The notes beneath the pieces are model-generated. The model was not told where the DNA came from and did no database searches. It worked only from the letters and a program-made list of their open reading frames with translations. Positions 27,605 to 37,181 of a stretch of DNA of 64,000 nucleotides are shown here, in pieces. The DNA is from Pseudomonas viridiflava (GTDB lineage: Bacteria > Pseudomonadota > Gammaproteobacteria > Pseudomonadales > Pseudomonadaceae): assembly GCF_900590885.1 (NCBI RefSeq), contig NZ_UUON01000050.1:496001-560000 (forward strand), in the 5' to 3' direction. A program made the translations under genes and the position numbers. How positions within the stretch are numbered: position 1 is the first letter of the stretch; every line of letters begins with the position of its first letter.

Positions 27605-28801
27605 TTAGCTATTCGGCAACAACCGGCACGTGATGCTCTTGATATACCGCGTCTCGGCAATTGCCGGGTGCACCGGATGGTCCGGGCCCTGGCCGCCGCG
27701 TTCGAGCATCTGGATATTGCGGTCCAGGTGGCGGGCGCTGGTTAGCAGGATGTTTTGCAGGTCGTCTTCGGGCAGGTGCATGGAGCACGACGCGCTGACC
27801 AGGATGCCGTCCTTGCTGAGCAGGCGCATGGCTTGCTCGTTGAGGCGGCGGTAGGCGCCTTCGCCGTTTTTCATGTCTTTTTTGCGTTTGATGAAGGCCG
27901 GCGGGTCGGCGACGATCACGTCGAAACGTTCTTCGCTGGCTTTCAGTTCTTTCAACGCTTCAAACACGTCGCCTTCGATGCAGGTCATCTTCTCGGCCAC
28001 GCCGTTCAGCGCGGCGTTGCGCTCTACGCCATCAAGGGCGAAGGCGGAGGCGTCGACGCAGAACACTTCACTGGCGCCGAAAGCCGCAGCCTGCACGCCC
28101 CAGCCGCCGATGTAGCTGTACAGGTCGAGCACGCGTTTGCCTTTGGCATACGGGGCCAGGCGGGCGCGGTTCATGCGGTGGTCGTAGAACCAGCCGGTTT
28201 TCTGGCCCTGGATCACCGGGGCTTCGAATTTCACGCCGTTTTCTTCCAGCGCAACCCACTCCGGCACCAGGCCGAACACGGTTTCGACGTAGCGGTTGAG
28301 GCCTTCGGCGTCACGCGCAGCGGAGTCGTTCTTGAACAGGATGCCGCTCGGCTTGAGCACTTGGGTCAGGGCGGCGATCACGTCGGCCTTATGGGCTTCC
28401 ATGGTTGCCGAAGCGATCTGCACCACCAGGATGTCGCCGAAACGGTCGACCACCAGGCCCGGCAGCAGGTCGGAATCGCCGTAGACCAGGCGGTAGAACG
28501 GCTTGTCGAACAGGCGATCACGCAGCGACAGGGCCACATTGATGCGGTGCACCAGCAGCGACTTGTCCAGTGGCAACTTGATGTCGCGCGACAGCAAGCG
28601 CGCGCAGATCAGGTTGTTCGGGCTCATGGCCACGATGCCCAGTGTCTTGCCGCCGGCCGCTTCCAGGATAGCCTGGTCGCCTGCCTGGAAGCCGTGAAGT
28701 GGGGTGGCGGCCACGTCGATTTCGTTGCTGTAGACCCACAGGTGGCCGTTGCGCAAACGACGATCGGCGTTGGCTTTGAGACGCAGGCTTGGCAGGGACA
28801 T
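27605..28801 (-). CDS. rlmI: 23S rRNA (cytosine-1962-C5) methyltransferase family (RlmI-like)
   Basis: 398 residues. The N-terminal PUA domain is visible as SLRLKANADRRLRNGHLWVYSNEID. A middle EEHEA-like domain with VYGDSDLLPGLVVDRFGD follows, then the SAM-binding Rossmann domain: VLDLYSYIGGWGVQAA (~217-232), the acidic CVDASAFAL and VADPPAF. The late cysteine in LVSASCSMHL is the likely catalytic residue of m5C methyltransferases. Position 1962 specificity is by analogy to E. coli RlmI. Confidence 0.9.
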   Translation of the reverse strand: MSLPSLRLKANADRRLRNGHLWVYSNEIDVAATPLHGFQAGDQAILEAAGGKTLGIVAMSPNNLICARLLSRDIKLPLDKSLLVHRINVALSLRDRLFDKPFYRLVYGDSDLLPGLVVDRFGDILVVQIASATMEAHKADVIAALTQVLKPSGILFKNDSAARDAEGLNRYVETVFGLVPEWVALEENGVKFEAPVIQGQKTGWFYDHRMNRARLAPYAKGKRVLDLYSYIGGWGVQAAAFGASEVFCVDASAFALDGVERNAALNGVAEKMTCIEGDVFEALKELKASEERFDVIVADPPAFIKRKKDMKNGEGAYRRLNEQAMRLLSKDGILVSASCSMHLPEDDLQNILLTSARHLDRNIQMLERGGQGPDHPVHPAIAETRYIKSITCRLLPNS

Positions 28802-28866
28802 GACGTCGCTCCGGAAAAAAGAGCGGGAGTATACCCTGTTGTGTCGTTACTGACCGCGCCGCCGGA

Positions 28867-28960
28867 CATGTGGGAGGGGGCTTGCCCCCGATAGCGGTGG
28901 GTCATTCAGCACATTTGCTACTGACCCACCGCTATCGGGAGCAAGCCCCCTCCCACATTT
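28867..28960. repeat. REPIN, family 1, standard arrangement, in a divergent promoter region
   Basis: GTGGG ends outward, with spacer GTGGGTCATTCAGCACATTT and then GCTACTGACCCACC. It lies between the divergent starts of rlmI (28801) and the HDOD gene (29043), unlike most REPs here, which sit at gene ends. A TAGAAT hexamer (29011-29016) downstream may be the -10 of the HDOD gene. Confidence 0.92.
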
Positions 28961-29042
28961 AGTCCGATTTCAATCGGGCATTTGGGTGTCGGCGGCCTCT
29001 TCATAAGGGTTAGAATCCCCGCCTAGCCCAGAGTAAGTACTC

Positions 29043-29909
29043 ATGTCCCAAGAACTCTCCTCCGAACAGATCCAGCAGGCCCTGCAAGGCATCAGCGTGC
29101 CGCCCCAGCCGCAAATCATGGTGGATTTGCAGATGGAGCAGTACATGCCCGACCCGGACCTGGAGGTGATCGCGCGGTTGATCTCCCAGGACCCGGGCCT
29201 GTCCGGCGCGCTGCTGAAGATCGTCAACTCGTCGTATTACGGCCTGAGCAACAAAATCGCCTCGATCCAGCGCGCGGTGAACCTGCTGGGCAGCCGTTCG
29301 ATCATCAACCTGATCAACGCCCTGTCGATCAAGGGCGAGATGAGCGATGACACCATCGTCACCCTCAACCGTTTCTGGGACACCGCCCAGGATGTGGCCA
29401 TGACCTGCCTCACCCTGGCCAAGCGCACCGGCGCCCAGGCGGTGGACGAGGCGTATGCCTTGGGGTTGTTCCACGATTGCGGCGTGCCGCTGATGCTCAA
29501 GCGCTTCCCCAACTACATGTCGGTGCTCGAGCAGGCCTACGCCAACGCCGGCCCTGACTGCCGCGTGGTCGACACTGAAAACAACGCGTTCAACACCAAC
29601 CACGCCGTGGTCGGCTACTACACGGCCAAGTCCTGGCGCTTGCCGGAGCATGTGACCGACGCCATCGCCAACCACCACAACGCCCTGGCGATTTTCAGCG
29701 ATGAGTCGTCGCGCAACTCGCAGCTCAAGAACCTGCTGGCGATCCTCAAGATGGCCGAGCACATCTGCTCGTCCTATCGGGTACTGGGCAATCAGTCGGT
29801 TGACCATGAGTGGAATGCAGTCGGCCACCTGGTGCTGGACTACGTTGGCCTGTCGGAATACGACTTCGAAAGCATGAAGTTGTCGATCCGCGAGCTGGGC
29901 GCGCACTAA
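29043..29909 (+). CDS. HDOD-domain protein
   Basis: 288 residues. The HDOD domain covers about residues 18-215, with LISQDPGLSGALLKIVNSSYYGLSNKIASIQRAVNLLG at its start and LFHDCGVPLMLKRFPNYMSVLEQA in the middle. HDOD is an HD-related domain in which catalytic metal ligands are incomplete, so it is thought to act as a regulatory or protein-interaction module. It is found in signalling proteins that affect motility, biofilm and the stress response in pseudomonads. No extra domain is fused. The mutM gene follows after 21 bp, probably cotranscribed. Confidence 0.87.
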   Translation: MSQELSSEQIQQALQGISVPPQPQIMVDLQMEQYMPDPDLEVIARLISQDPGLSGALLKIVNSSYYGLSNKIASIQRAVNLLGSRSIINLINALSIKGEMSDDTIVTLNRFWDTAQDVAMTCLTLAKRTGAQAVDEAYALGLFHDCGVPLMLKRFPNYMSVLEQAYANAGPDCRVVDTENNAFNTNHAVVGYYTAKSWRLPEHVTDAIANHHNALAIFSDESSRNSQLKNLLAILKMAEHICSSYRVLGNQSVDHEWNAVGHLVLDYVGLSEYDFESMKLSIRELGAH

Positions 29910-29930
29910 GCCGTTATTCACGAGGTACAC

Positions 29931-30743
29931 ATGCCCGAGTTACCTGAAGTCGAAACCACCCGACGCGGTATCGCGCCGCACCTGGAAGGCCAGCGGGTCA
30001 GCCGCGTAGTGGTGCGCGAACGGCGCCTGCGCTGGCCGATCCCGGAAGACCTGGATGTGCGCCTGTCCGGGCAGCGCATCGTGCTGGTGGAGCGGCGGGC
30101 CAAGTACCTGTTGATCAACGCCGAAGTGGGCACCTTGATCAGCCACTTGGGCATGTCGGGCAACTTGCGCCTGGTGGAAGCCGGTCTGCCGGCGCTCAAG
30201 CATGAGCATGTGGATATCGAACTCGAATCCGGCCTGGCCCTGCGCTACACCGACCCACGGCGTTTCGGCGCGATGCTCTGGAGCCAGGACCCGCACAATC
30301 ACGAACTGCTGCTGCGCCTGGGGCCGGAGCCGTTGACCGACCTGTTCGACGGCGAGCGCTTGTTCCAGCTGTCGCGTGGCAAGTCGATGGCGGTGAAGCC
30401 GTTCATCATGGACAACGCGGTGGTGGTGGGCGTGGGCAATATCTACGCGACGGAGGCGCTGTTTGCCGCCGGGATTGATCCGCGTCGCGCGGCCGGTGGC
30501 ATTTCACGCGGGCGTTATTTGAAGTTGGCGATCGAGATCAAGCGCGTGCTGGCGGCTGCCATCGAGCGCGGCGGCACAACGTTGCGCGACTTTATCGGCG
30601 GGGATGGGCAGCCGGGGTATTTCCAGCAGGAACTGTTCGTCTATGGCCGTGGCGGCGAGGGGTGCAAGGTCTGCGGGACTGAGTTGCGCAATGTGGTGCT
30701 GGGGCAGCGGGCGAGTGTGTTTTGCCCCAAGTGTCAGAGCTGA
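29931..30743 (+). CDS. mutM: formamidopyrimidine-DNA glycosylase
   Basis: 270 residues. It removes oxidised purines such as 8-oxoguanine from DNA and nicks the abasic site. The N-terminal catalytic proline and glutamate are in [13 protein letters not shown]. Lys in RRAKYLLI (~55-62) and the segment [10 protein letters not shown] are also conserved. It has the helix-two-turn-helix near [12 protein letters not shown] and the C-terminal zinc finger [26 protein letters not shown] with four cysteines. All key residues are present. Confidence 0.97.
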   Translation: MPELPEVETTRRGIAPHLEGQRVSRVVVRERRLRWPIPEDLDVRLSGQRIVLVERRAKYLLINAEVGTLISHLGMSGNLRLVEAGLPALKHEHVDIELESGLALRYTDPRRFGAMLWSQDPHNHELLLRLGPEPLTDLFDGERLFQLSRGKSMAVKPFIMDNAVVVGVGNIYATEALFAAGIDPRRAAGGISRGRYLKLAIEIKRVLAAAIERGGTTLRDFIGGDGQPGYFQQELFVYGRGGEGCKVCGTELRNVVLGQRASVFCPKCQS

Positions 30744-30767
30744 TTGCTGTGTGAGGGCTGATACAGC

Positions 30768-30844
30768 CATCGGGGGCAAGTCCCCTCCCACATTGAAATG
30801 CATTCCAAGTGTGGGCGGTGCGACGATTCGACTTGCCCCCGATG
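30768..30844. repeat. REP pair, family 1, inverse arrangement, right unit altered
   Basis: The left unit is CATCGGGGGCAAGTCCCCTC. The right unit begins GTGGG and is followed directly by the same 16-nt core CGGTGCGACGATTCGA (30816-30831) seen at 20890, then CTTGCCCCCGATG. It lies between the convergent mutM and ferredoxin genes. Confidence 0.87.
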
Positions 30845-30869
30845 AGGCCTTAACAGGTATTAAAGAGCT

Positions 30870-31772
<903 letters not shown>

Positions 31773-31806
31773 TTATGTAGATACATACCGCTAATCGCGC
31801 GTTTTT

Positions 31807-33411
31807 TCATGCCGTTTTCAGACGTTCGGCCAAGGCTGTCGCCAATTGCGCGGTCAGGCCGTACACCGACAATTGCGGGTTGGCCCCAATGCTGGTGGGG
31901 AATAACGAGCCATCGTGGATCGACAAATTGCGCAGCTGGTGATGGCGACCGAGGCTGTCGGCCACGGCGTTTTTCGGGTCTTCGCCCATCGCACAACCGC
32001 CCATTACGTGGGCGCTGCCCAGGCAGGTGCGGTGCAGCTCCAGCTTGAGGCCTTCGATCAGCGTGCGGGCTTCGCCCAGGGTTTTCACGTAGCGCGCATC
32101 GTGGTGCAGCGGCTTGACCGACTTGGCGCCCGCCGCGAACTGGATCTCGGCCATGCTGTGAAACGCCCGGCGCAGGCCGTCCCAGGCGTAGTCCGAGACC
32201 TGGTAGTCGAGCACCGGCGTGCCGTCGCCGCGCAGTTCCACGCTGCCGCCCGGGCTGTCGGGGTGGAAACCGTCGCGCAGCAGGGCAAGCATGGCGTGGG
32301 TGTTGGGCAGTTGGCTCATGTCCAGCGCGTTCTGGGTGCCGTAGCCGCCGAGCAATGTACTGGCGAGCGCCGGGTGTAAGGGCGGCGCCTCGAGTTTGTA
32401 GGACATTTTGCCGGTAGTGCCGTCCTGCCACTGGAAATGGTCGGAGTAGATGGACTGCGGCGCGCCGTAGAACGGGTTGATCACCTCGTCGAACAACGCG
32501 GCAGAGAAGTTCACCAGGTGCAGAAAGGTGCGCTTGCCCAGCCGCGAATGCGGGTCCGGGGCGTCGGAACGCATCAGCAGCGCGGGGCTGTTGATACCGC
32601 CGCCGGACAGCACGTAATGCTTGGCCTTCACGGTAATTTTGCGCCCGGTTGGCGCGACGCACAGGGCGTCCATCGCCACGCATTCCAGGCTGCTGATGTG
32701 GTCATCCTTGTAGACCAAACGTTCGGCGCGGGCCAGGTAAAGCAGCTCGCCGCCTTTTTCCAGGGTGGACGGGATGGTGGTCACCAGCATCGACTGCTTG
32801 GCATTTACCGGGCAGCCCATGCCGCAATAACCCAGGTTGAAGCAGCCGCGCACGTTGCGCGGGATCACGTGCCAACTGTAGCCGAGCGCTTCACAGCCTT
32901 TGCGGATCACATCGTTATTGGCATTGGGCGGCAGGGCCCAGGGCGCGATGCCCAGGCGCTGTTCCATTTTTTCGAACCAGGGGACCATCTCGGCGCTGCT
33001 GTGGCCCTTCACCGCGTATTCACTGGCCCAGTGGGAAAGGGTCGCGTCCGGGGTACGAAAGCTGGAAGTCCAATTAATCAAGGTGGTGCCGCCGACCGCA
33101 CGGCCTTGCAGGATGGTGATCGCGCCGTCCTTGCTCATGCGGCCGATGCCTTCCTGGTACAGGCTGGTGTAGGCCTCGTCCTCGAGCAGCTTGAAATCGC
33201 TGCTGGTCTTGAGTGGGCCTTCTTCGATCAGCAACACCTTGTAGCCGGCCGCGCTGAGGATTTCGGCGGTGGTGCCACCCCCGGCGCCGCTGCCGATGAT
33301 GGCCACGTCGGCTTCCAGGGTCAGGTCGGTGTCGAGGGCGGCGCCATTGTGGGTTTTCCAGCCACGGGCCAGGCCTTCGCGGAACAGATCGGGTACGGGC
33401 ATCAGGGTCAT
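31807..33411 (-). CDS. GMC-family FAD oxidoreductase (membrane/periplasm-linked alcohol dehydrogenase type)
   Basis: 534 residues. The FAD-binding motif is VAIIGSGAGGGTTAEILSAAG (about 36-56), followed by GRAVGGTTLINW. A cysteine-rich insertion GCFNLGYCGMGCPVNAKQS near residue 196 is typical of the subgroup that includes sugar/gluconate and long-chain alcohol dehydrogenases working with a small subunit. The C-terminal GMC signature is GSAHVMGGCAMG ... FPTSIGANPQLSVYGLTAQLA. There is no signal peptide. The upstream gene encodes a small Tat-signal protein, so export as a complex is plausible. The aldehyde dehydrogenase gene next to it suggests that an alcohol is oxidised to an acid in two steps. 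The substrate is unknown. Confidence 0.85.
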   Translation of the reverse strand: MTLMPVPDLFREGLARGWKTHNGAALDTDLTLEADVAIIGSGAGGGTTAEILSAAGYKVLLIEEGPLKTSSDFKLLEDEAYTSLYQEGIGRMSKDGAITILQGRAVGGTTLINWTSSFRTPDATLSHWASEYAVKGHSSAEMVPWFEKMEQRLGIAPWALPPNANNDVIRKGCEALGYSWHVIPRNVRGCFNLGYCGMGCPVNAKQSMLVTTIPSTLEKGGELLYLARAERLVYKDDHISSLECVAMDALCVAPTGRKITVKAKHYVLSGGGINSPALLMRSDAPDPHSRLGKRTFLHLVNFSAALFDEVINPFYGAPQSIYSDHFQWQDGTTGKMSYKLEAPPLHPALASTLLGGYGTQNALDMSQLPNTHAMLALLRDGFHPDSPGGSVELRGDGTPVLDYQVSDYAWDGLRRAFHSMAEIQFAAGAKSVKPLHHDARYVKTLGEARTLIEGLKLELHRTCLGSAHVMGGCAMGEDPKNAVADSLGRHHQLRNLSIHDGSLFPTSIGANPQLSVYGLTAQLATALAERLKTA

Positions 33412-33439
33412 CTCTTGTTTTTATTGTGGAAGATGCGAA

Positions 33440-33985
33440 TCAGATCTTCGGCGGGCCGGGGTAGCCGCACTGAGCCCAGGCCGCCGGCTGGAAGTACCAG
33501 GCCATGATCACCAGTTTTACCAGCGAGCCCTGGCCCATGCGCAGCAGGTTCAGGTAGCTGTTTTCCCAGCGCTGCAGGAAGTTGCGGATCTGCTCCGCAC
33601 TGGCGTTTTCCCAACTGCCCCAGATGCCGGTCAACGGGCCGCGGGTGACGCCCATGCCCAATACGTCGAACAGTTGCTGGGTGAGCTTGAACATTTCCGG
33701 CGACAGGTGCTGCAGGCTGAAGTCGAGTTTTTTCAGGGTGTCTTCAATCCCGCTGACCACTTCCTGGGTGCTGGCCACGCCTTCGAGCAACACCGGAATC
33801 ACCGCGCGCAGGAACGGCAAGTCACTGCTGCGCAACAGGGCAAAGCCGCTGGCCGGGGTGCTGCTGGAGCAGCCGCTGAGGCTGGCGCCCAGCCCGGCGG
33901 TGGCCAGGAAGGCACTGGCGCACAGGCCGATTTTCAAGACGCCGCGCCGCGACAGCGCGGGTGAATCCGTGAGGCTAGGGTTCAT
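33440..33985 (-). CDS. Tat-signal (probable lipoprotein) small subunit for the GMC enzyme
   Basis: 181 residues. The N-terminus has a twin-arginine motif LSRRGVLKIG (about 11-20), a hydrophobic stretch and then LSGC at about 35-38, a possible lipobox. This suggests a Tat-exported lipoprotein. The mature part is a helical domain similar in size and position to gluconate 2-dehydrogenase subunit 3-type proteins that accompany GMC enzymes. It lies 28 bp upstream of the GMC gene on the same strand, and 28 bp downstream of the aldehyde dehydrogenase. It probably guides the cofactor-loaded GMC partner through the Tat pore. Confidence 0.75.
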   Translation of the reverse strand: MNPSLTDSPALSRRGVLKIGLCASAFLATAGLGASLSGCSSSTPASGFALLRSSDLPFLRAVIPVLLEGVASTQEVVSGIEDTLKKLDFSLQHLSPEMFKLTQQLFDVLGMGVTRGPLTGIWGSWENASAEQIRNFLQRWENSYLNLLRMGQGSLVKLVIMAWYFQPAAWAQCGYPGPPKI

Positions 33986-34013
33986 TGTTATTGTTATCCC
34001 GTGGGTGGCGGTT

Positions 34014-35441
34014 TCAGCGAACGAACAGCTTCTGGATCAACTTCTGAATGGCTTTGCCGTAGGGCGGGTAGATCAGCTTCGCCGCGTTCAGGCGCTGTTT
34101 CACCAGCACACCCTTGGCCTTGCTGAACGTGAGAAACCCTTCGTGGCCGTGGTAGTGGCCCATGCCGGAAGGGCCGATGCCGCCAAAGGGCATGTCGTCC
34201 TGGGCCACATGCAGCAGGGTGTCGTTCAGGCATACACCGCCGGAATGGGTTTCGTGGAGTACGCGATTCTGCTCGCCCTTGTTGTAGCCGAAGTAATACA
34301 GGGCCAGTGGGCGAGGGCGCTGGTTGATGTAGGCAAAGGCCTGGTCGATGCCGCGATACGGCACGATCGGCAGCACGGGGCCGAAGATTTCGTCCTGCAT
34401 CACGGTCATTTCATCGCTGACATTCAGCAACAAGCTGTGGGCCATGCGCCTTTCCTGGCCTTGGTCGTACAGCGCAATCAGGGTGGCGCCCTTGTCGGTG
34501 GCGTCCTTGACGTAGGCGTTGAGCCGGGCCAGTTGTCGCTCGTTGATGATGGCGGTGTAGTCCGGGTTGTCATTCAAGGTCGGATAGAACCCGCGAATCG
34601 CCTGAGTGTAGGCCGCGACGAAACCCTCGACGCGGTCTTCCGGCACCAGCACGTAATCCGGCGCCACGCAGGTTTGCCCGGCATTCAAGGCTTTGCCGAA
34701 GGCGATGCGTTCGGCGGCGTCCTTGAGCGGCACGTCGGCAGACACGATGGCCGGCGACTTGCCGCCCAGCTCCAGGGTCACCGGCGTAAGGTGCTCGGCG
34801 GCGGCGCGCATCACATGCTTGCCGATGCTGGTGGCGCCGGTGAACAGCAGGTGATCGAAGCGCAATCTGGAAAACGCCATGCCCACGTCGGCCTCGCCGA
34901 GCACCACACACACCAGGTCTTCGGGGAAGATCTTCGCCAGCAGCGTCTTGAGTAATGCGCCGGTGGCGGCGGTGGATTCGCTGAGCTTGAGCATCACCCG
35001 GTTACCGGCGGCCAACGCGCCGACCAACGGCCCGATAGCCAGGTACAACGGGTAGTTCCAGGGCACGATCACCCCGACCACGCCCAGGGGTTGATAGATG
35101 ACTTTGGCCGATGCCGGCTGGAAGGCGATGCCTACAGCACGGCGGGAGGGTTTCATCCAGCCCTTGAGGTGTTTGCTGGCGTAGTGAATGCCATGCAGGC
35201 TGGGCATCAGTTCGGCGAACAGGGTTTCGTCGGCGCTGCGGTGGCTGAAATCCAGGCTGATGGCATTGATCAGCGCCTGGCGTTCGTCGCTGAGCAGCTC
35301 GCGCAGGGCCTTGAGCCATTGCTGGCGCTGCCCCGCCGGCGGCATGGGGTTGGCGGCGTAGGCGCGGCGTTGGGCGTCGAACAGGTCCTGGAGTTGATCC
35401 AGCGCCTGGGAATCTTGCAGATAGGCAATGTTGGCAGACAT
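34014..35441 (-). CDS. calB: coniferyl-aldehyde-dehydrogenase-type NAD(P) aldehyde dehydrogenase
   Basis: 475 residues. ALDH motifs are VIVPWNYPLYLAIGPL, FTGATSIGKHV, LELGGKSP with the general-base Glu near 224, and the catalytic Cys258 in GQTCVAPDYV. The C-terminal part includes FGGIGPSGMGHYHGHEGF and hydrophobic/basic residues (IYPPYGKAIQKLIQKLFVR), suggesting a membrane-associated class 3-like ALDH. The sequence resembles enzymes annotated as coniferyl aldehyde dehydrogenase, but class members act on many fatty or aromatic aldehydes. It is the first gene of an apparent operon with the Tat protein and the GMC enzyme, and is divergent from a TetR gene. Confidence 0.83.
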   Translation of the reverse strand: MSANIAYLQDSQALDQLQDLFDAQRRAYAANPMPPAGQRQQWLKALRELLSDERQALINAISLDFSHRSADETLFAELMPSLHGIHYASKHLKGWMKPSRRAVGIAFQPASAKVIYQPLGVVGVIVPWNYPLYLAIGPLVGALAAGNRVMLKLSESTAATGALLKTLLAKIFPEDLVCVVLGEADVGMAFSRLRFDHLLFTGATSIGKHVMRAAAEHLTPVTLELGGKSPAIVSADVPLKDAAERIAFGKALNAGQTCVAPDYVLVPEDRVEGFVAAYTQAIRGFYPTLNDNPDYTAIINERQLARLNAYVKDATDKGATLIALYDQGQERRMAHSLLLNVSDEMTVMQDEIFGPVLPIVPYRGIDQAFAYINQRPRPLALYYFGYNKGEQNRVLHETHSGGVCLNDTLLHVAQDDMPFGGIGPSGMGHYHGHEGFLTFSKAKGVLVKQRLNAAKLIYPPYGKAIQKLIQKLFVR

Positions 35442-35477
35442 GGCGCAGTTCCCGATTGTTATAGGTCTGCGTGGATT

Positions 35478-35497
35478 TTTAGAGTCATTGCTCTAAA
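35478..35497. promoter_or_regulatory. candidate TetR operator between calB and tetR
   Basis: A perfect 7-bp inverted repeat TTTAGAG ... CTCTAAA with a 6-bp centre lies in the 147-bp divergent region, 36 bp before the aldehyde dehydrogenase start. Its size and position suit a TetR dimer controlling calB and perhaps itself. Confidence 0.6.
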
Positions 35498-35588
35498 TTG
35501 TCAAATGCCATTGCAGCAACATGCAGATTTAACCCGGCAAGGATAGGCCGTAAGATGCCCCATCACGTGTACAGAAGCTGATTCCCCT

Positions 35589-36260
35589 ATGGCACCACGA
35601 GTAAAGACCAGCGAGCGCATTGTGCAAACCAGCCTGGAGCTGTTTAACCAGCAGGGCGAGCGCAGTGTGAGCACCAACCACATCGCCGCCCACATGGAAA
35701 TTTCGCCCGGCAACCTGTACTACCACTTCCCGAACAAGCAGGCGATCATCGCCGTGCTGTTTCGCGAGTACGAAGCGCTGGTGGACACGTTTCTGCGCCC
35801 GCCCCAAGGCCGTGCCGTGACCGTTGAAGACAAACGCTTCTACCTGCAGGCCTTGCTGGCCGGCATGTGGCGCTACCGCTTTCTGCACCGTGACCTGGAA
35901 CACCTGCTGGAAAGCGACCCGGAACTGGCCACCGGCTACCGGCGCTTTTCCCAGCGCTGCCTGACCCAGGGCAACGCCATTTACCAGGGGTTTGTCGATG
36001 CCGGCATCCTCAATATGAACCCGGTGCAAACCGAAGCCCTGACCCTCAATGCGTGGATCATCCTCACTTCCTGGGTACGTTTCCTGTGCACCACCAACGA
36101 AAATTCCGCTCACTTGAGCGCCGAGGCGATCAAGCGCGGGGTGTACCAGGTGCTTGTGCTGGAGGCCGGGTTTGTCACGCCCCAGGCGAAAGAGGCGGTG
36201 GACGCCCTGTTCAAAGAGTTTTACGTGCCGTTGAGTCAGGCACTGGAAGAAGTGAAGTAG
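35589..36260 (+). CDS. TetR-family repressor
   Basis: 223 residues. The DNA-binding domain is clear: RIVQTSLELFNQQGERSVSTNHIAAHMEISPGNLYYHFPNKQAIIAVLF (about 10-58), with the family's YYHF recognition segment. The C-terminal ligand-binding domain (RRFLHRDLEHLLESDPEL and onwards) is a separate TetR-C type. It is divergent from the calB operon, and a palindrome is visible in between, so it probably represses the alcohol/aldehyde genes until a substrate or fatty-acid-like ligand appears. The rhodanese gene follows after 33 bp. Confidence 0.88.
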   Translation: MAPRVKTSERIVQTSLELFNQQGERSVSTNHIAAHMEISPGNLYYHFPNKQAIIAVLFREYEALVDTFLRPPQGRAVTVEDKRFYLQALLAGMWRYRFLHRDLEHLLESDPELATGYRRFSQRCLTQGNAIYQGFVDAGILNMNPVQTEALTLNAWIILTSWVRFLCTTNENSAHLSAEAIKRGVYQVLVLEAGFVTPQAKEAVDALFKEFYVPLSQALEEVK

Positions 36261-36293
36261 GCCCTTTCTCGAATCTGTTTACAGGAGTCCGTC

Positions 36294-37148
36294 ATGCCGC
36301 TTGCCCAACTGATCAGCCCCCAGCAATTGGCCGAGCGCCAGAAGGCCGGCGGCCTGGTGATCCTGGATTGCCGTTTTGCCCTGGAAGACCCGGACTACGG
36401 GCTTTGCAGTTATGCCGAAGGACATATCGAAGGCGCGCAATATGCTGACCTGGAGCGCCACCTCAGCGGCCCGGTGACCAAGGGCGTGACCGGCCGTCAC
36501 CCGTTGCCAGCGGCCGGCGCCTTTGCCGAGCAGCTACGTGCCTGGGGCGTCAGTGCCGACACCGACGTTGTGCTGTATGACGATGGCCCCGGCGCATTTG
36601 CCGCCCGGGCCTGGTGGCTGCTGGCCTGGCTGGGCAAGCGCGATGGTGTGTTTATCCTCGACGGTGGCCTCAAGGCCTGGCACGCCGCCGGTTTCCCGTT
36701 GAGCCTGGACGCGCCGGTGATCGAGCCGGGCAGCTTTGCCGGCACGCCCGACAATCACCTGGTGCTGGATGCCGAACACCTGCAAAAACGCTTGGGCCAG
36801 CCGGGCTTGACCCTGATCGATGCCCGTGCCCAGGCGCGTTTTCGCGGCGAAGTTGAGCCCATCGACCCGGTCGCCGGGCACATCCCCGGCGCGCAGTGCG
36901 CGGCGTTCAATGAAAACCTGGGCAGTGACGGGCGGTTCCTGCCGGCTGAACAGCTCAAACAACGTTTCGCCGCCCAATTGCAGGGGCGTTCGCCGGATGA
37001 GCTGGTGGCGTATTGCGGTTCCGGCGTGACGGCGTGCCACAACTTGTTCGCCCTGAGCCTGGCGGGTTACCCGTTGGGCAAGTTGTATGCGGGGTCGTGG
37101 AGTGAGTGGATTACCGATCCGGCGCGGCAGATTGCTACTGGCGACTGA
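36294..37148 (+). CDS. two-domain rhodanese (thiosulfate/3-mercaptopyruvate sulfurtransferase)
   Basis: 284 residues in two rhodanese modules. The first is inactive (about 1-130, with LVILDCRFALEDPDYG and EGHIEGAQYADLERHLSG). The second carries the catalytic Cys241 in YCGSGVTACHN. The CGSGVTA loop is the mercaptopyruvate sulfurtransferase-like form rather than the CRxG(K/R)T form of classical rhodanese, so 3-mercaptopyruvate is the more likely sulfur donor. It is cytoplasmic, with no signal peptide. It may be cotranscribed with tetR, but has no clear functional link. Confidence 0.9.
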   Translation: MPLAQLISPQQLAERQKAGGLVILDCRFALEDPDYGLCSYAEGHIEGAQYADLERHLSGPVTKGVTGRHPLPAAGAFAEQLRAWGVSADTDVVLYDDGPGAFAARAWWLLAWLGKRDGVFILDGGLKAWHAAGFPLSLDAPVIEPGSFAGTPDNHLVLDAEHLQKRLGQPGLTLIDARAQARFRGEVEPIDPVAGHIPGAQCAAFNENLGSDGRFLPAEQLKQRFAAQLQGRSPDELVAYCGSGVTACHNLFALSLAGYPLGKLYAGSWSEWITDPARQIATGD

Positions 37149-37164
37149 GTTCTTGGCTGAGTAA

Positions 37165-37181
37165 ACCCCTCCCACATTTTT
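37165..37181. repeat. half REP remnant
   Basis: ACCCCTCCCACATTTTT matches one outer arm of the family-1 REP. No opposite arm is present. It lies in the 31-bp gap between the convergent rhodanese and YheT genes. Confidence 0.6.

Noticed and set aside
31774-31787. Small palindrome TATGT-AGAT-ACATA between coaD and the GMC gene
   Set aside because: It is only a 5-bp dyad with no partner site or conserved context visible, so it is not reported as an operator.
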